NCBI RefSeq assembly: GCF_020194175.1
Contig: NZ_JADYVX010000021.1
Span: 62,001-126,000, forward strand
DNA from: Bradyrhizobium sp. BRP22
GTDB lineage: Bacteria > Pseudomonadota > Alphaproteobacteria > Rhizobiales > Xanthobacteraceae
Length of the DNA stretch: 64,000 nucleotides
Direction of reading: 5' to 3'
The translations under genes and the position numbers were made by a program. The stretch's first letter is position 1. The number at the start of each line of letters is the position of its first letter. Below the pieces are notes generated by a model, which was not told where the DNA came from, did not search any database, and saw only the letters and a program-made list of their open reading frames with translations. Of the stretch, positions 54,285 to 63,515 are shown in pieces.

Positions 54285-55169
54285 ATGCCCAAGCTCAAGC
54301 TGCCCGACATCGAGAGCGTCGTCGCGATCGACATCCACACTCATGCCGAGGAGCCCTGCGGCATGCATGGCGACGACGGCTATGACGACTTCCAGGCGCA
54401 GATGGCGGAGTATTTCAAGTCGCCGCACAAGCATCCGCCGACGGTGCCGGAAACCGCGGCCTACTACCGGTCCAAGAACATCGCGGCCGTGATCTTCCCT
54501 GTCGATGCCGAGCGCGAGACCGGTTTCCGCCGCTACAACAATTACGAGATGCTGGAAGTCGCATCCGAAAATCTCGATGTCCTGATTCCGTTCGTCAGCA
54601 TTGATCCGCACAAGGGCAAGCTCGGGGTGCGCGAGGCGCGGAAGCTGATCGAGGACTATGGCGTCCGCGGTTTCAAATTCCATCCGACCATGCAGGGCTT
54701 CTATCCGAACGACCGCCTCGCCTATCCGCTCTATGAGGCGATCAACGACGGCGGCGCGATCGCGCTGTTCCACACCGGACAGACCGGCGTCGGAAGCGGC
54801 ATGCCCGGCGGCATGGGGATGCGGCTGAAATACTCCAACCCGATGTATATGGACGATGTCGCCGCCGACTTCCCGGACCTGAAGATCATCCTCGCGCACC
54901 CGTCCTTCCCCTGGCAGGAAGAGGCGCTCTCGGTCGCGACCCACAAGCCGAACGTCTATATCGACCTCTCCGGCTGGTCGCCGAAGTATTTTCCGCCGAT
55001 CCTCGTGCGCTACATCAACTCGATCCTGCAGGACAAGATGCTGTTCGGCTCGGATTGGCCGGTGATCACGCCGGACCGCTGGCTTTCGGATTTCGCCAAG
55101 CTCGACATCCGCGAGGAGATCCGCCCGAAAGTGTTGAAGGCCAACGCGCGGAAGATTTTGGGTATATAA
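54285..55169 (+). CDS. Amidohydrolase_2-type metal-dependent hydrolase
   Basis: A 294-residue TIM-barrel enzyme of the amidohydrolase-2 family (decarboxylases and hydrolases such as ACMSD). Metal-site residues: H18-T-H20, FKFHPTMQ, LFHTGQTG, LAHPSFPW and FGSDWP. ACMSD and gamma-resorcylate decarboxylase are possible roles; the exact substrate is unknown. Start at MPKLKLP; a 26-codon upstream extension is unlikely. It precedes a haloacid dehalogenase by 53 bases. Confidence 0.88.
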   Translation: MPKLKLPDIESVVAIDIHTHAEEPCGMHGDDGYDDFQAQMAEYFKSPHKHPPTVPETAAYYRSKNIAAVIFPVDAERETGFRRYNNYEMLEVASENLDVLIPFVSIDPHKGKLGVREARKLIEDYGVRGFKFHPTMQGFYPNDRLAYPLYEAINDGGAIALFHTGQTGVGSGMPGGMGMRLKYSNPMYMDDVAADFPDLKIILAHPSFPWQEEALSVATHKPNVYIDLSGWSPKYFPPILVRYINSILQDKMLFGSDWPVITPDRWLSDFAKLDIREEIRPKVLKANARKILGI

Positions 55170-55222
55170 GGCGGTCTCTACATCATGCCTTGGTGTTCCG
55201 GTACGCATCGGGACGAAAGGAA

Positions 55223-55975
55223 ATGACAGTGACCATCAAAGCCGTTGTCTTCGACGCCTATGGCACGCTTTATGACGTCCAGTCGGTCGCCGACGTGACC
55301 GAGGACGCATTTCCGGGCTATGGCGAGATCATCACGCAGATCTGGCGCATCAAGCAGCTCGAATATAGCTGGCTGCGCTCGCTGATGCGGCGCTACCGGG
55401 ATTTTTCCGTCGTCACGCGCGACTCGCTCGCCTATACGCTGCGAAGCCTCGGCCTGCAATATAACGCCGGCACGTTCGATGGGATCATCGACAAATACCT
55501 GCATCTCGATCTCTATCCGGATGCGCTTGCCTCGCTCGAGGCGATCAAGGACAAGAAGCTCGCGATCCTCTCCAATGGCAGCCCGGAGATGCTGAGCGCG
55601 CTGGTGCGCAATAGCGGACTCGATCGCGTGCTGGACGCAACGATCAGCGTCGATGCCAAGAAGACCTTCAAGCCGAGCCCTGAGGCCTACGCGCTGATCG
55701 AAGAAGCGCTTGGCGTGCCGCCCTCGGACGTCCTGTTCATCTCCTCCAATCCGTGGGACGCCTGCGGCGCCAAGGCGTTCGGCTTGAACGTCGCCTGGAT
55801 CGAACGAGTAACGCCGCAGGCGATGGCGCTCGCCTGCGTCGAAAGCGAGACCTTGCCGCCGCTCACGATGTTCAAGGCGCTGCGCACCCAGATGGATGAG
55901 CTCGGCGTTACGCCCGACCATCGCATCCATGCACTGTCCGAACTTCCCGCGCTGCTTTCCTCCCGCAGGTCCTAG
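55223..55975 (+). CDS. L-2-haloacid dehalogenase (HAD type II)
   Basis: Hydrolyses L-2-haloalkanoates to D-2-hydroxy acids (chloroacetate to glycolate). The 250-residue protein resembles Xanthobacter DhlB over its whole length. Catalytic set: nucleophile Asp11 in VFDAYGTLYDVQS, Arg in QIWRIKQLEY, SNGSPEM, Lys in DAKKTFKPSPEAY, and SSNPWDACGAK. This set is unusual outside type II dehalogenases. Located between an amidohydrolase and a YbaK gene, three bases before the latter, so probably one operon. Confidence 0.92.
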   Translation: MTVTIKAVVFDAYGTLYDVQSVADVTEDAFPGYGEIITQIWRIKQLEYSWLRSLMRRYRDFSVVTRDSLAYTLRSLGLQYNAGTFDGIIDKYLHLDLYPDALASLEAIKDKKLAILSNGSPEMLSALVRNSGLDRVLDATISVDAKKTFKPSPEAYALIEEALGVPPSDVLFISSNPWDACGAKAFGLNVAWIERVTPQAMALACVESETLPPLTMFKALRTQMDELGVTPDHRIHALSELPALLSSRRS

Positions 55976-55978
55976 AAT

Positions 55979-56494
55979 ATGAGCCTGGAATCCGTTCGCG
56001 CCTTCTTCGCCGAGAAGGCGCCCGACATATCCGTGATCGAATCAACCAAGAGTTCCGCGACGGTCGCGCTGGCGGCGGAAGCCTACGGCGTCGAGCCGGG
56101 GCGCATCGCCAAGACGCTGTCGCTGCGGGTCGGCGATCGCGTGGTGCTGATCGTCACCAGCGGCACCTCGCGGATGGACAACAGGAAGGTGAAGGCGCTG
56201 TTCGGCGTCAAGCCGAAGATGCTGGGACTGCATGAGGTGGCCGATATCACCGGCCACGAGGTCGGCGGCGTCTGTCCTTTCGGCCTGAGAACGCCATTGC
56301 CGATCTATTGCGATGTGTCGCTGAAGGCCTTCGACATCGTCGTGCCTGCCGCGGGCTCGACCCACAGCGCGGTCAGGATCACGCCGGAGCGAATGGCGCA
56401 ACTGACGTCGGCCGAATGGGTCGACGTCTGCGATCGGCCGCAGGAGGACACGTCGGCCTATTCGTCGTCGTCGGGCCTTGGCGGCGCCGGCTGA
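55979..56494 (+). CDS. YbaK/ProX-family aminoacyl-tRNA deacylase
   Basis: 171 residues. Core: ESTKSSATVALAAEAYGVEPGRIAKTLSL, SRMDNRKVKALFGVKPKM and GHEVGGVCPFGLRTPLPIYCD with a conserved Lys-containing pocket. Family members clear misacylated tRNA-Pro or -Cys. The last 15 codons overlap the convergent gene 56458-56811 on the other strand. Confidence 0.9.
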   Translation: MSLESVRAFFAEKAPDISVIESTKSSATVALAAEAYGVEPGRIAKTLSLRVGDRVVLIVTSGTSRMDNRKVKALFGVKPKMLGLHEVADITGHEVGGVCPFGLRTPLPIYCDVSLKAFDIVVPAAGSTHSAVRITPERMAQLTSAEWVDVCDRPQEDTSAYSSSSGLGGAG

Positions 56495-56811
56495 AGCTGC
56501 GCAGGCGGCGGTGCGCCTCGCGCACGCGGCGCGGCTCGCGGCGGAACACGTGAGGGCGGCTGCTGGGCACTCGCGCTGGATTCGAATACCGCGCGACAAC
56601 CATTGGAAAGTTGCGGCGTGTTCTGCCGCAAACACGCCGTGATCCGGTTGACGTCAGGGATTTGATCGCTGCAGAGCCGCCAGACGTCGGGCGTGCAGGC
56701 CATCTGCTGTTCGAAAGTTCCGCGATACTCTTCGGAGAATGCCGGGTTTTGCACGACCAGTCCGGTGCCGATCAGGATCGCACAACCCAGGACAATGCGC
56801 GGCGTTCGCAT
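56458..56811 (-). CDS. Exported four-cysteine protein with Pro/Ala tail
   Basis: 117 residues. Signal peptide (IVLGCAILIGTGLVVQ, cut near AFS) then Cys39, Cys47, Cys60 and Cys72 in ACTPDVWRLC ... ACLRQNTPQLSNGC, the Cys-rich GLG1-like pattern. The tail is Pro/Arg/Ala-rich and ends DDDE. The second ATG is preferred; AAAGAGG is eight bases before it. Family common in Bradyrhizobium, function unknown. Confidence 0.8.
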   Translation of the reverse strand: MRTPRIVLGCAILIGTGLVVQNPAFSEEYRGTFEQQMACTPDVWRLCSDQIPDVNRITACLRQNTPQLSNGCRAVFESSASAQQPPSRVPPRAAPRARGAPPPAQLQPAPPRPDDDE

Positions 56812-56958
56812 GCAGGGATCCTCTTTCAATGTCTTATCGATAGACGTCTCGTTCGATGTTCGCTCAGCGCGGCGGTTCCAGGCGCACGCCGCGCTGCAAC
56901 TATGCCAAATGAATGAGACTGCGGAAGGTTCGCGACCCGCAACAAAATGTGAAATCGC

Positions 56959-57957
56959 CTACTCCACCTTGCCGATTTTCTTGACCGCCGCGATCAGCCG
57001 CGCGCTGTCGTCAGCGACGAATTTGGAAAACTCCGGCGCATCGAGATAGGCGACCGGACTGCCCGCGGTCTCGAACGTCTTGACCACCTCCGGCGCCTGC
57101 ACCGCTTCAGCCATCGCCTCCCGCAGCCGCATCATGATCGGCGCGGGCAATCCGCGCTGCGCGAACAGGCCGGCCCAGATGTAGAACTCGACATCCTTGT
57201 AGCCCAGTTCCTTGAACGTCGGCAGGTCGGGGAAGCTTGTAATGCGTTCGGCGCCCCAATTGGCGAGCACCCGCATCTTGCCGTCGGCGACCTGCTGCTT
57301 CAGCGTGCCCGGCGCGGATGCCACCGCCTGCACCGTGCCGCTCAGCAGCGCGGTCAGCGCCGGACCTGCGCCACGGAACGGCACGTGCAGCAACTTGATG
57401 CCCGCGCTCGCGGCAAACATCTCCATCGCGACGTGAAGCGTGCCGTAGGGGCCGGACGAGCCATAGGGAATCTGGCCAGGACGCTTCTTGGCGTCGTCGA
57501 CAAGATCCTGCAGCGTCTTCCATGGTGCCGACGCCGGCACCGCGAGCAGCGTCGGATCGGCGAGCACGCGCGCGATCGGCGCGAATTGCGAGACCTCGTA
57601 AGCCGCAGGGCGATCGAACAGCCGATCGGCTTCCGGCAGCACGGCAAGCGACGACAGCGTCATCAGCAGCGTGTAGCCATCCGGCTCCGCACGCGCGGCC
57701 TGCGCATTGCCAACCGAGCCGCCGGCCCCACCGGCGCGGTTGTCGACGATCACGGGCTTGCCGAGGATCCGCTCGAGTGCCGACGCGACCGGCCGCGCGG
57801 CCAGATCGGCCTGGCCACCCGCCGGAAACGGCACGATCATGGTGATGTTGCGGTTGGGATAGACAGCGCTTTGCGCGAAAGCAGCATGCGAAAGCGCGGC
57901 GTGCGCCAGCGGCCATGCGGCGGCGGCTTTCAGAATCTCCCGGCGATTCATCGGCAT
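56959..57957 (-). CDS. Tripartite tricarboxylate transporter substrate-binding protein (TctC/Bug family), orphan
   Basis: 332 residues: signal peptide (NRREILKAAAAWPLAHA, Tat-like), then VYPNRNITMIVPFPAGGQADLAARPVA, DNRAGGAGGSVGNA and PYGSSGPYGTLHVAMEMF, typical Bug-protein features. These periplasmic proteins capture carboxylates for TctAB permeases or sense them. No tctA/tctB here. An alternative start lies two codons downstream (MNRREIL). Confidence 0.92.
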   Translation of the reverse strand: MPMNRREILKAAAAWPLAHAALSHAAFAQSAVYPNRNITMIVPFPAGGQADLAARPVASALERILGKPVIVDNRAGGAGGSVGNAQAARAEPDGYTLLMTLSSLAVLPEADRLFDRPAAYEVSQFAPIARVLADPTLLAVPASAPWKTLQDLVDDAKKRPGQIPYGSSGPYGTLHVAMEMFAASAGIKLLHVPFRGAGPALTALLSGTVQAVASAPGTLKQQVADGKMRVLANWGAERITSFPDLPTFKELGYKDVEFYIWAGLFAQRGLPAPIMMRLREAMAEAVQAPEVVKTFETAGSPVAYLDAPEFSKFVADDSARLIAAVKKIGKVE

Positions 57958-58042
57958 CCTCTCCCCAGTGGTCTTGTTTTGGTTTGATTTATGCGCAGAG
58001 AGTAGCCGATGGAGGTCGTGATAGGCAAAGGCGCGGTTCGCC

Positions 58043-58951
58043 TCACCGCTTCCTGCCCTTTACGAAATGCTTCGCCAGGAAGTCCGCGAGGACTTCGACG
58101 CGCGCGGGGCGTGGGCCGCCGGGCGGCATCACCAGGTGCACGGCGCCTTCAGGCTGTTTCCAGCCTTTCAGGATCACCTCGACGTCACCGCGCGCGATGG
58201 CTTCTCCAACGATGAAGTCGGGGAGATCGGCGATGCCGAGACCGGCGATCACCGCAGGCAGCAGCGCTTCGCCATTGTTGACGCGCAGTTGCCCGGCGGG
58301 TCGCACGCTTGCCTGCTCGCCGGCTGCGTTGGTGTAGTGCCAGACGCCCGCGGTCGAGAGATAGGCATAGCCGAAGCACTTGTGCTCGGCGAGATGCATC
58401 GGATGCGTCGGCCGTCCGCAGCGCTTCAGGTAGGACGGCGCCGCCACCGTGTAACGCGGCATCGCGCAGAGCCGCCGCGCGATCAAGGATGAATCGGGCA
58501 GGCGCGCGATGCGTAAGCCGGCATCGAAACCTTCGCCGATCAGGTCGACGGTCGCATCGCTCAAATGCAGGTCGATCGACACTTCCGGATATTTCTCCAG
58601 AAACTCCGGGAGCAGCGGCGCGACCGACGTCACCCCGAAGGTCATGGGCACCGCGAGCCGCACCAGGCCGCGCGGGGTGGCCGATTGCGCCAGCGCCTCA
58701 TTCTCGGCCGCCTCGCCGTCTGCCAGAAGGCGCGCGGCGCGCTCGGACAGTTTTTGTCCGGCATCCGTCAGCGCCAACCGACGCGAGGTGCGGTTGAACA
58801 GCCGCGCGCCAAGCCGGCCCTCGAGCCGGCTGACCGCCTTGGAGACGGTCGCCTTCGACAGCGCAAGCTCGCTAGCGGCCGCCGCAAACGACCGCAATTC
58901 CACGACCTTTGCGAAGATTGCGAGCGCTTCGAAGTCCGGGAGCTTTGGCAT
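58043..58951 (-). CDS. LysR-type transcriptional regulator
   Basis: 302 residues. N-terminal winged helix: DFEALAIFAKVVELRSFAAAASELALSKATVSKAVSRLEGRLGARLFNRTSRRLALT. C-terminal co-inducer domain (VRLAVPMTF, ADLPDFIVGEAI). It is divergent from the pirin gene, 111 bases apart, so it probably controls pirin and wrbA and itself. The ATG was chosen at MPKLPD. Confidence 0.95.
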   Translation of the reverse strand: MPKLPDFEALAIFAKVVELRSFAAAASELALSKATVSKAVSRLEGRLGARLFNRTSRRLALTDAGQKLSERAARLLADGEAAENEALAQSATPRGLVRLAVPMTFGVTSVAPLLPEFLEKYPEVSIDLHLSDATVDLIGEGFDAGLRIARLPDSSLIARRLCAMPRYTVAAPSYLKRCGRPTHPMHLAEHKCFGYAYLSTAGVWHYTNAAGEQASVRPAGQLRVNNGEALLPAVIAGLGIADLPDFIVGEAIARGDVEVILKGWKQPEGAVHLVMPPGGPRPARVEVLADFLAKHFVKGRKR

Positions 58952-58994
58952 TTCGGCGCCGCCCTTTTCCACAAATGGAAACAATGAGTTTCGA

Positions 58995-59011
58995 TAGTTT
59001 CTATTTCTATA
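58995..59011. promoter_or_regulatory. Candidate LysR operator between regulator and pirin gene
   Basis: ATAG-N9-CTAT lies in an AT-rich patch (cgatagtttctatttctata), close to the T-N11-A layout bound by LysR proteins. The position in the shared promoter gap supports the call. Confidence 0.55.
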
Positions 59012-59062
59012 CCACGCCGGGCGGCATATCCAATCTCCATCGAAACTTCAGGAAATACCCCG

Positions 59063-59761
59063 ATGATCGAGCTCAGACCCTATGCAAAACTCGGCGGCGC
59101 CGACCATGGTTGGCTGAAGGCAAAACACCACTTCTCCTTCGGCAGCCACTACGATCCGAACAATATGGGCCATGGCGCCTTGCGCGTGTGGAACGATGAC
59201 GAGATCGCCCCGAACACCGGCTTTCCACCGCATCCCCACGCCAACATGGAAATCATCACCTATGTCCGCGAAGGCGCGATCACGCACCAGGACTCGCTAG
59301 GCAACAAGGGCCGGACTGAAGCGGGCGACGTGCAGGTGATGAGTGCAGGCAGTGGCATCCGTCACGCCGAGTACAATCTCGAGCCGTCGAAGACGAAGAT
59401 ATTCCAGATCTGGATCGAGCCGACGACGCATGGCGGCGAGCCGACCTGGGGCTCCAAGCCTTTCCCGAAGGCCAATCGCTCCGGCAAGCTCGTAACGATC
59501 GCGAGCGGCTTCGAGAATGACGCCGATGCGCTGCCGATCCGCGCCAAGGCGCGGGTGCTTGCCACCACGCTGAAGGCTGGTGAAAGCGCGGAATATGCAC
59601 CGGAGCAGAAGCGGCATCTCTATCTCGTGCCCGCAGCCGGCAGCATTGACGTCAACGGCGTGCGTGTCGATGCCCGTGACGGCGCCGCGATCCGTGACGA
59701 AGCCAAACTCACGATCACCGCACTGGAGGATTCCGAGCTGGTGCTGGTCGACGCGGCGTAA
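59063..59761 (+). CDS. Pirin-family bicupin protein
   Basis: 232 residues: HHFSFGSHYDPNN, GFPPHPHANMEIITYVREGAITHQDSLGN and GSGIRHAEYN carry the Fe-binding His/Glu of pirins, and a second cupin closes the chain. Some pirins are quercetin 2,3-dioxygenases; others are redox regulators. Position beside wrbA and a LysR gene suggests quinone or redox-stress response. A family D repeat separates pirin from wrbA. Confidence 0.93.
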   Translation: MIELRPYAKLGGADHGWLKAKHHFSFGSHYDPNNMGHGALRVWNDDEIAPNTGFPPHPHANMEIITYVREGAITHQDSLGNKGRTEAGDVQVMSAGSGIRHAEYNLEPSKTKIFQIWIEPTTHGGEPTWGSKPFPKANRSGKLVTIASGFENDADALPIRAKARVLATTLKAGESAEYAPEQKRHLYLVPAAGSIDVNGVRVDARDGAAIRDEAKLTITALEDSELVLVDAA

Positions 59762-59767
59762 CTCCAC

Positions 59768-59872
59768 TCGTCATGCCCGGGCGCCTGTCCCCGACCCGGG
59801 CATCCATCCCCTTCGGGAGGTTTCTCGATTGTGATCGGTTGCCGGGTCAAGCCCGGCAACCAACCCTCCAAA
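59768..59872. repeat. Repeat family D (copy 2)
   Basis: 'cgtcatgcccgggcgcctgt' with 'ccgacccgggcatccatccc' and 'ggttgccgggtcaagcccgg'. Shared with the groES-groEL gap. Confidence 0.78.
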
Positions 59873-59903
59873 TTCAACAACACCAAACCAAAGGAGAGCC
59901 ATC

Positions 59904-60503
59904 ATGGCCAAAGTTCTCGTCCTCTATTATTCCGCCTATGGTCACATCGAGGCCATGGCGAATGCGGTCGCGGAAGGCGCGCGCGAAGCCGGCGCTACTG
60001 TCGATATCAAACGGGTGCCCGAGCTCGTGCCGGCCGAAGTCGCGAAGGCGTCATACTATAAGCTGGACCAGGCAGCGCCGATCGCGAAGATCGACGATCT
60101 CGCCAATTACGACGCGATCATCATCGGCACCGGCACCCGCTTCGGCCGCATGTCCTCGCAGATGGCGAACTTCCTCGATCAGGCCGGTGGTCTTTGGGCC
60201 AAGGGCGCCTTGCACGGCAAGGTCGGCGGTGCCTTCACCTCGACCGCGACCCAGCATGGCGGGCAGGAAACGACGCTGTTCTCGATCATCACCAATCTCC
60301 TGCATTTCGGCGTCACCGTGGTCGGCCTCAATTACGGCTTTGCCGGCCAGATGAAGCTCGACGAGATCACCGGCGGTTCGCCCTATGGCGCCACCACGAT
60401 CACCGGGGGCGACGGCAGCCGGCAACCGAGCGCGAATGAGCTTGCAGGCGCGCGCTATCAAGGACGTGTGATCGCGGAGACCGCGAACAAACTGCATGGC
60501 TGA
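59904..60503 (+). CDS. wrbA: NAD(P)H:quinone oxidoreductase, WrbA type
   Basis: 199-residue FMN protein that reduces quinones by two electrons and so avoids semiquinones. FMN site: YYSAYGHIEAMANAVAEG, GTRFGRMSSQMANFLDQ, and TSTATQHGGQETTLF. AAGGAG precedes the ATG. Downstream of pirin, probably in one LysR-controlled unit. Confidence 0.96.
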   Translation: MAKVLVLYYSAYGHIEAMANAVAEGAREAGATVDIKRVPELVPAEVAKASYYKLDQAAPIAKIDDLANYDAIIIGTGTRFGRMSSQMANFLDQAGGLWAKGALHGKVGGAFTSTATQHGGQETTLFSIITNLLHFGVTVVGLNYGFAGQMKLDEITGGSPYGATTITGGDGSRQPSANELAGARYQGRVIAETANKLHG

Positions 60504-60901
60504 TACGAGTTCGGGGGCGTTCTCGTTTGCGAGTACGGCCCTATGTAGACGGTGCGGTCGGAAATTTCATTCGATCGCACCTTCATGTTCAAACCGCATG
60601 ACTGCAGCCGCCAGGCTCTTGCCCCCCGGGCCTGGCGGCACATGCGCGTTCGGGGATTACGACATGGTTGAAATGCTGTTCATGGCCCAGCTGGTGCGCA
60701 GGCCGCTGCAGGCGATGGCGCGGCGCTGGTGGTGCAAGAGTCTTTTCCGCGCCACGCGCGGACAACGCCGCTGTCCGGAATGCACGAAGTCGTGATGTCG
60801 ATCTGTCGGGCCGTGTCCGTGGAGCCGGCATAACGAACTCGTGATAGGCTGACTGCTTCGAGAGCCGCCACGCAAATAGCCGTCACGGATGAGATCTTGG
60901 C
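60504..60901. other. 400-base gap after wrbA
   Basis: A 65-codon frame (60598-60795, MTAAARLLPPGPG ... CPECTKS) has a CxxC end but no ribosome site and an odd composition; I do not call it. Nothing else is visible. Confidence 0.35.
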
Positions 60902-61849
60902 ATGAGCAACACTAGGCAAGTCTTGTGGCCGGAACTGCCGACCCAAGCATGGCGTGAGACCTGCGCCACGCTGCATCTCTGGACCCAGATCGTCGGCAAG
61001 ATCCGGCTGGCCAAGTCGCCCTGGCTGAACCATTCGTGGCACGTCACGCTTTATGTCACGGCGCGCGGGCTGACCACCTCGCCGATCCCTGACGGCATTA
61101 GAACGTTTCAAATCGATTTTGATTTCATCGATCACGTCTTGCACATCTCGTCCAGCGACGGCGCAGCGCGACAGTTTGCGCTGGCCGGACTCTCGGTGGC
61201 GAGCTTCTACGCGGCGGTGCTCTCCGCGCTGAGAGAGCTCGGCATCGAGGTTGCGATCGACGAAACGCCGAATGAATTACCGGACCCGATCCGGTTCCCG
61301 GAAGACAATCAGCACCGCGCCTACGATGCGGACGCAGTGCTGCGATTCTTCCAGATCCTCTTGAACTGCGACCGGCTGTTCAAACAATTCCGCACCGGCT
61401 TTCTCGGCAAGGCCAGCCCCGTGCATTTCTTCTGGGGCAGCTTTGATCTCGCGGTGACGCGTTTCTCCGGCAGGACGGCGCCACGCCATCCCGGTGGCGT
61501 GCCGAACCTGCCCGATGCAGTGGCGCACGAAGCCTATTCGCACGAGGTGAGCAGCGCCGGCTTCTGGCCGGGCGGCGGCGCCGTCGACTATCCGGCATTC
61601 TATTCCTATGCCTATCCGGAGCCCGCGGGCTTCCGCACCGCCAAGGTGCGACCCGACGCGGCCTTCTTCAGCGAGAAGCTCGGCGAATTCATCCTGCCCT
61701 ACGATGCCGCGCGCACCTCCGACGATCCCGACCAGGCGGTGCTGGAATTCCTGCAAAGCACGTATGAGGCCGCTGCGATTGCCGCGAAATGGGACCGCCC
61801 GGCACTGGAGTGCCCGCTTGGCCGACCCGGCGTGGTGCGGCAGTTCTGA
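60902..61849 (+). CDS. DUF5996 family protein
   Basis: 315 residues: LWPELPTQAWRETCATLHLWTQIVGKIRLAKSPWLNHSWHVTLYVTARGLTTSPIP is the family start, with GSFDLAVTRFSGR and GFWPGGGAVDYPAFYSYAYPEP further on. Function unknown; the conserved His/Trp/Asp pattern looks enzymatic. Cytoplasmic. Confidence 0.88.
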   Translation: MSNTRQVLWPELPTQAWRETCATLHLWTQIVGKIRLAKSPWLNHSWHVTLYVTARGLTTSPIPDGIRTFQIDFDFIDHVLHISSSDGAARQFALAGLSVASFYAAVLSALRELGIEVAIDETPNELPDPIRFPEDNQHRAYDADAVLRFFQILLNCDRLFKQFRTGFLGKASPVHFFWGSFDLAVTRFSGRTAPRHPGGVPNLPDAVAHEAYSHEVSSAGFWPGGGAVDYPAFYSYAYPEPAGFRTAKVRPDAAFFSEKLGEFILPYDAARTSDDPDQAVLEFLQSTYEAAAIAAKWDRPALECPLGRPGVVRQF

Positions 61850-61862
61850 GTAACGCCGGGCT

Positions 61863-61974
61863 TAGATCATGATCCGATCGGCCTGAAATCGGCTCATGAT
61901 CTCGTCTCTTCCGGATCACGTTCTCGAGCTTTGACGCGTTTTCTTCACGTTCACTTCGCTCGAAAACGCTTTAG
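61863..61974. repeat. Composite repeat: family G variant plus partial family A
   Basis: 'gatcatgatccgatcggcct' pairs with 'atcggctcatgatc' (family G-like), and at 61922-61974 'ttgacgcgttttcttcacgt' with 'tcgctcgaaaacgctttagt' is a family A fragment. The last bases supply the stop codon of the next gene. Confidence 0.7.
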
Positions 61975-62162
61975 TTCAACAGCTCCGGCTTTGTCACCGT
62001 TTGCCTGACCTGCGCACCGCAATCAGAGCATTCGTAGGTAAAGTCGATCTTCGCCATGCTCCAATGCGGCGCAACATCCGTGACGAACATCGGGAGACCG
62101 GCGCAGCTCGGGCAGATGATGAAGTCCGGTTCCACGGCATGGTGATGGATATAGGCTGGCAT
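61971..62162 (-). CDS. Small zinc-ribbon protein
   Basis: 63 residues with Cys17-x2-Cys20 (ICPSCAG) and Cys45-x2-Cys48 (ECSDCGA), a typical zinc ribbon. AGGAG is eight bases before the ATG. The TAA stop comes from a family A repeat end. Function unknown; may be a regulatory or RNA/DNA-binding mini protein. Confidence 0.78.
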   Translation of the reverse strand: MPAYIHHHAVEPDFIICPSCAGLPMFVTDVAPHWSMAKIDFTYECSDCGAQVRQTVTKPELLN

Positions 62163-62312
62163 GTGGGCTTCTCCTGGCGGAAACATTCCCGGTGGCCCTT
62201 AGCCCGCAGCCAGCATAGTGCGATGCGGCGACCACAATTGTGGACTTTTGCGAACATAGAACGAACGCTCACACAATCCGCGTGAGTGTGACAATTCTGC
62301 ATGGAAGCTTGA

Positions 62313-63500
62313 TCAGGTGTCTTCGCGTGAGACCGGCTTGCCAATGACGCGTTTCAGATACGCGGTTAACTTGGGATAACGACGCAGCTCACTTGTCGCC
62401 CGGTCGCGGAGCGCATGGGGTAATCCGCGCCAGCTCAAGGCGGCGCTGACATCGAGCAGCGGCAGCCGCTTGACGCCGAAGCGGCGCTTGTAAGCGTAAT
62501 TGCCGATCGAGAAATCGAACTCGCGGACACCCTGCTTGTGCAGCGCCGCCATGGTGCGCTCGATGATCAGCCGTCCCGGCGAACAATTGCTCCATTTGTC
62601 ACCGGCGTTGCTGATACGGATCATCACATAGCGTGGACCGTTACGCACACCGAGCAGCGTTGCCACCACCTCCTCGCCTGCCGTCAGCGCCGTCACGATG
62701 ACATAGCCACTGGCGACGCCGTTGCGGACCAGGCTGCGATAGAACGCGGCGCAATTCTCATCATTGAGGATGAACTTTACTCCGAGGCTCTGCATTCGCA
62801 CGCTCTGCTGAGCCTCGGTCGTCGCTAGAATCCTCTGCGCCTCGTCAGGATCTGCTGCAACGGAGAATGCAGCGGCGGGATCACGGGTGAACACGCGCCA
62901 GCTCCGCTCCAGTTCCTTGCGCGTGGTCCGCTCCAGCGTGTAGCGCCAAGCATCGTAATCCTCGCCGATGGTGACGAGATTGCCGTTGACCGGGCAAACC
63001 GCCGCAGTATCGAGCAGCGCCAGCGGATTGGGCCGGCCGTCGAGATCGGGTACGATCTTGCGGAGGCGGATGAGATCGGCGCCGCCGGGAAGTTTGCACA
63101 ACGCGGCGCGCAAGTCGCGCCAGAACACACGCGCCGCCGCCGCATCGCGCGGCGCAGCAGGCCCGAGCAACGGCGCGTTGTAATCGGTGAGCTCAAGGTC
63201 CGCGAACTCGATCGTTCGAACGCCGCCCTGTCGGCGACGGATCAATGGCAACAGCGCCGCCGGCTCGCCTGTTGCAGCATCGGTGACGAAGGCGATCACC
63301 GGCAAGATGCCGTCGGTGTCGGCGAAAGCGTCGTACCAGGCCTCATACCAGCGCGGATTCTGGAACGCGGTCGGAGGAGCGAACGTACTCCACCGCGCCT
63401 GTGTCTGTTGCCAGTCGGAAAGGATCTCGACGCGGTAGCCGGCCGCGCGCGCTTTCGTGTACGCGGAGGGCTTGCCCGCCGATGTCGCAAGCACGGTCAT
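62313..63500 (-). CDS. GNAT/FemAB-like acyltransferase (CelD/BcsL type)
   Basis: 395 residues with the layout of the BioF2-like acetyltransferase domain: ARWSTFAPPTAFQNPRWYEAWYDAF at the N-terminus, VMIRISNAGDKWSNCSPGRLIIERTMAALHKQG and EFDFSIGNYAYKRRFGV near the end. Proteins of this group acylate polysaccharides or lipids (CelD in cellulose synthesis). It begins 15 bases after a cupin-like gene, so they may act together. Confidence 0.82.
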   Translation of the reverse strand: MTVLATSAGKPSAYTKARAAGYRVEILSDWQQTQARWSTFAPPTAFQNPRWYEAWYDAFADTDGILPVIAFVTDAATGEPAALLPLIRRRQGGVRTIEFADLELTDYNAPLLGPAAPRDAAAARVFWRDLRAALCKLPGGADLIRLRKIVPDLDGRPNPLALLDTAAVCPVNGNLVTIGEDYDAWRYTLERTTRKELERSWRVFTRDPAAAFSVAADPDEAQRILATTEAQQSVRMQSLGVKFILNDENCAAFYRSLVRNGVASGYVIVTALTAGEEVVATLLGVRNGPRYVMIRISNAGDKWSNCSPGRLIIERTMAALHKQGVREFDFSIGNYAYKRRFGVKRLPLLDVSAALSWRGLPHALRDRATSELRRYPKLTAYLKRVIGKPVSREDT

Positions 63501-63515
63501 GGCCGCAAGCCGCGC

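Noticed and set aside
60598..60795. 65-codon frame ending CPECTKS
   Set aside because: CxxC end is tempting, but there is no ribosome site and the N-terminal composition is odd. Kept only as a note.
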